Below are positions 61,023-64,000 of a DNA stretch of 64,000 nt, piece by piece. The first letter of the stretch is position 1, and each line of letters begins with the position of its first letter. The notes below the pieces were generated by a model. The model ran no database searches and was not told where the DNA came from. It was given only the letters and a program-made list of their open reading frames with translations. Origin of the DNA: Podaxis mareebaensis (taxonomy: Eukaryota; Basidiomycota; Agaricomycetes; Agaricales; Agaricaceae); the NCBI GenBank assembly GCA_018524725.1, contig JAEUWP010000330.1, forward strand, positions 62,001 through 126,000. The letters run 5' to 3'. Position numbers and translations under genes: made by a program.

Positions 61023-64000
61023 TTAACATTCCTGCAGGGCTGGTAGTAGCTCAAGACAGTAGTTAGATGTCTCAGGTTTGGCTTCCAGGACCTTAAAGGG
61101 TCTGATGAACTTTGGGCAGAGCTTCTGAGCTCTGCCTTTTGGTAGGTTTAGGTTTTTGGTGGAGAGGAATACCAGATCTCTGGCTTTAATGTCAGGTTCA
61201 GGTCCTCTCCTTTTGTTCACCTAGTGGGTTTGAAAAACCTGCATTTCTATGATGGCATCATGAGCAGATGCTAAGTTCATCAGGGCAGCTTTAGCAAATA
61301 GTCTAACACCCTTAGGGGGTGTTAGGTCACCCTGTATTTCTCAGATCATACTGGGCATGTATCCACTGTTCAATTCAAACAGTGCATACCCAGTAGTGGC
61401 AGATATACTCAAGTTTATAGCAAAATCAGTCATGGGTACCTTGTCTATCCAGTTTTTTTGGTCATGGCTGACTGTTGCTCAGAATATCTGTCTGATATTC
61501 CAGTTCATGCATTTGGTCTGCCCATTCGTTTGTGGGTGGAATGATGTGGACATTAGGAGCTTAGCTCCTAAAATTTTATGGAGTTCTACCCACCAAACAG
61601 AGGTGAACTTCAAATCTCAATTGCTAATGATCAAGCTAGGGAGGCCATGCAGCCTCATGATTTCTTGTAAGTATATCCAGGATAACTCAGATGCTTTCAT
61701 CCACATATGCACTGGAATAAGGTGTACCATGCTAGTCATTCTACAAATGATGACCCAGAGGTAATTGAAACTCTTGGATTCAGGAAATGGACTGATGAAG
61801 TCCATTCTGATGGAATCCCAAGGTTTGGTTGGGACTGGTAGTGAGTGTAGTTCTCTGGAAGGTTTCATATTTGAGACCTTCAAGTGTTGACATATCTCTC
61901 ACAGGTTCTACAGAACATGTGTGCATCTTTGGCTAATTTTGGCCACTAGTACCACCTTTGGAGGTACTCTGCTGTCTGTTGGTCACTTCAGTGACCAACA
62001 ATCTTGTGAGCTTTATTTAAAAGCTCTGTAATTAAGGATTGGTCATTGGGAATGCATACTACCTTCCATCCTTGGGAGGTAGTTCTTCAAATAATACTGT
62101 CATTATTGACAGTAAACCCACTGTATTTCTCAGGTGCTTTGAGTACCACTGAGAATACAGGGTTGGATGCATATCCTTCTGTGATCATTTTCAATATGTC
62201 AGTCGAGAGCTCCATTGGAGTGTCAGTATTGATGTTGCCCATTAGTGCATCTCCCAATGATAGAGATTCTATGGGTGGTTCTCATGGCTCTTGTTGAGTA
62301 GCCTGTCTCTGAGCTGCTTCTTGAAGCTCACAAGTTTTGATTTCACATTCTTCCTGTCATTCATGTAGGCAATTACTTTGTCACAGTGGTTGTTTGACCA
62401 TTGCTTTGACTCCATTGAGGAGATGCTTGATTTCCTTGGTTCATTGAATGGGTAGATCCTTGCAGTGAGGATTGATTTTGTAGTCAACTTGGATGTAGTC
62501 TCCAGGGGAATGTTCCTCTCCTAGGGTATCACTTTCAAAGTAGTGAGACAAGCAGTCTGCTACCTTGTTTCATTCCCCTTTGACATAAGTGATGTCAAAG
62601 TTGAAGCACAACAGGTAGTCCATCCATTGTCATTGTCAGCTGGACAATCACATTTGGGTTTTGAAAAACTCAAGCACTTTGTAATCTGTGATTACATGAA
62701 TCTGATAGCTGACAAGTTTGTCCTCCCATTTCATTAGTGCTTCTAGAATCACTAGTGTCTTGAGTTTATGCATGGCATAGTTTTGCTGTGCTGGTGTGAA
62801 CTTCTTGGACATGAACCCTACTGGGCAACAGTCTGCCCAGGTGGGTCCTTGTCTGTACATAGCTCCAATGCCTGTCTTAGAGGCATTACAGATGATCTAT
62901 ATAGGTTCCCCAGTTCTGGGGTCTATTGGTTTGATGATAGGGGTCTTCTCACAGATCCTCTTCACCATGTCAAAGCAATGTTGGTGGAGGGGTCTCCAAT
63001 GGAATGGGGTTCCATTCTGGGTGATTGTGAGCAGTGGCCTGGTGTATGCAGATACATCTGGTAAAAAGTTTGCCAGGTAGTTGACAAGTCCAATGAATCA
63101 TTGGACATCAGTATAGTTTCTAGGAGTGTGCCACTCCCAGATGCAGGTCAATTTGTCCTCATCTGGGTGTATCCCTTGGTCATCTATGATATGACCAAGG
63201 CAGTTGATGCAATCTGTATACAGATTGCATTTGGATTGTTTGACATATAACTTGTGTTTGCACAGTTGCTCAAATACAAGCCATAGATGATCTTTATATT
63301 CATCTATTGAGTCAGAGAATATGAAGATGTCATCAAAGTATATGTGTACACATATACCTATGACATTGTGAAATATAGTGGTCATCAACTGCTGAAAGGT
63401 TGCAAGGGCATTACAATCCCCCTGCTGCATTACAATCCCTCTGCTGCATTATGTTGCTGACATATGTGCCAGCAATTGTGGCAAATCCTGTTTTGTCTAC
63501 ATCTTCCAGACATACTTGAACTTGCTTGTAAGTGTCAGTGAGATTGATCTTGGATTGATATCATGCTCTAGCAACATCTTCTTGGATGATGTCTTAGTCT
63601 GGCAAGGGTGTAGCATCCTTGACAGTATTTTTATTTCATTGTTGTGCATCAATGATGGTTCGTAGTTGACTGTCCTTCTTTGGGATGCACAGTAACAGTA
63701 CTGCTTGGGATACATGTCATGGCTCCCACCATTTTACATTCACATAGCAGTTGAGTTTCTGGTGAAACTCCCCACATAGCAATTGTGGACATCTAGGAGT
63801 AAAGTAGTTATACTTCTTACTCTCATCAATGAGGTTTATTTTGTGATTTACTTCACAAAATGGGGGAAGCTCATCTGGAGGACCATGCATTATGTCCTCA
63901 AATTCATTGAACCACTGCTGGTGCAGAGTCAGTGTGTCCTTCTTGGAGTACCAGCCTTGCCACTCAGGGTGGTGATTCCTCTTCTTGGTATTGATATGAG
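61023..64000 (-). pseudogene. Decayed gypsy pol polyprotein (RT, RNase H, integrase)
   Basis: The reverse transcriptase core at 63,098-63,430 has the GDCNALATFQQLMTTIF block and YFDDIFIFSD, the Y-x-DD catalytic motif, preceded to the right by the expected N-terminal RT blocks. RNase H is at 62,648-62,860 (SKKFTPAQQNYAMHKLKTLV, then ILEAL). The integrase core at 61,617-61,883 contains PWDSIRMDFISPFP with the first catalytic Asp. The C-terminal part at 61,023-61,220 reads DLVFLSTKNLNLPKGRAQKL. It ends with TAA at 61,023. Several in-frame stops and changes of frame between blocks show it is not functional. Confidence 0.85.

Larger units (their letters stand above)
57010..64000 (-). mobile_element. 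Ty3/gypsy element 1 (3' portion; 5' part beyond the window)
   Basis: LTR retrotransposon on the minus strand. From left to right on the plus strand: 3' LTR (57,010-57,267), polypurine tract, an additional long decayed ORF (57,831-60,710), and pol ending with TAA at 61,023. Pol then runs rightward through integrase, RNase H and reverse transcriptase to the window edge. The gag and protease parts, the primer-binding site and the 5' LTR should be right of 64,000. It is inserted in the RT region of gypsy element 2 (nested). The whole element has almost no CG dinucleotides. With about 3.7 kb between pol and the LTR, it is longer than a standard gypsy element. Confidence 0.85.

Overview
The window is nuclear DNA of a filamentous basidiomycete, almost certainly an Agaricomycete (mushroom-forming fungus). 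Nearly every gene is cut by many 45-65 nt GT-AG introns, often leaving exons of 7-33 nt. The gene content is fungal: a one-chain AROM enzyme, Las17/WASP, calmodulin, MED8, TFB5 and an etherase-like GST. Expanded mushroom-type seven-helix membrane proteins and a Ty3/gypsy element also fit. No species can be named from the sequence alone.

Left part (1-17 kb): the 3' end of 5-oxoprolinase, WASP/Las17 and a small hydrophilic protein. These are followed by a secreted carbohydrate-degradation group of GH12, GH105 and GH92, with a GST in between, and by a 91-aa unknown. A calmodulin-like gene and a textbook calmodulin gene follow, head to head. A tRNA-Thr(CGT) with a 10-nt intron sits at 17.1 kb.

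Middle (17.7-51 kb): three tandem same-strand paralogues of a seven-helix membrane protein, with a related-type membrane protein on the opposite strand. Next come NDUFA2 (complex I) head to head with a Rax1-like RGS membrane protein, a fused carboxymuconolactone decarboxylase/alpha-beta hydrolase, Mediator subunit 8, a P450, a two-box mitochondrial HMG protein and a kinase-like protein. The last group is a BCS1-type AAA ATPase, the very small TFIIH subunit TFB5, ribose-5-phosphate isomerase and the 1596-aa AROM gene. The isomerase and AROM sit side by side; one is in the pentose phosphate pathway, which makes erythrose-4-phosphate, and the other makes chorismate.

Right part (51-64 kb): a spliced gene with a possible PD-(D/E)XK nuclease core, then repeats. 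At about 52.03 kb, inside that gene, the CG dinucleotide almost disappears; by eye I find only about eleven CGs in the last 12 kb. This fits heavy CpG methylation followed by deamination. The tract holds an older gypsy fragment (54.3-57.0 kb, minus). It is interrupted by a younger gypsy element (57,010 to beyond 64,000, minus) with a 258-bp 3' LTR, a G7 polypurine tract, and decayed integrase, RNase H and reverse transcriptase. Between pol and the LTR lies an unexplained reading frame of about 960 codons, kept in one frame; seven of its eight internal stops are TGA. I consider this extra ORF and the CpG boundary the most interesting items here.
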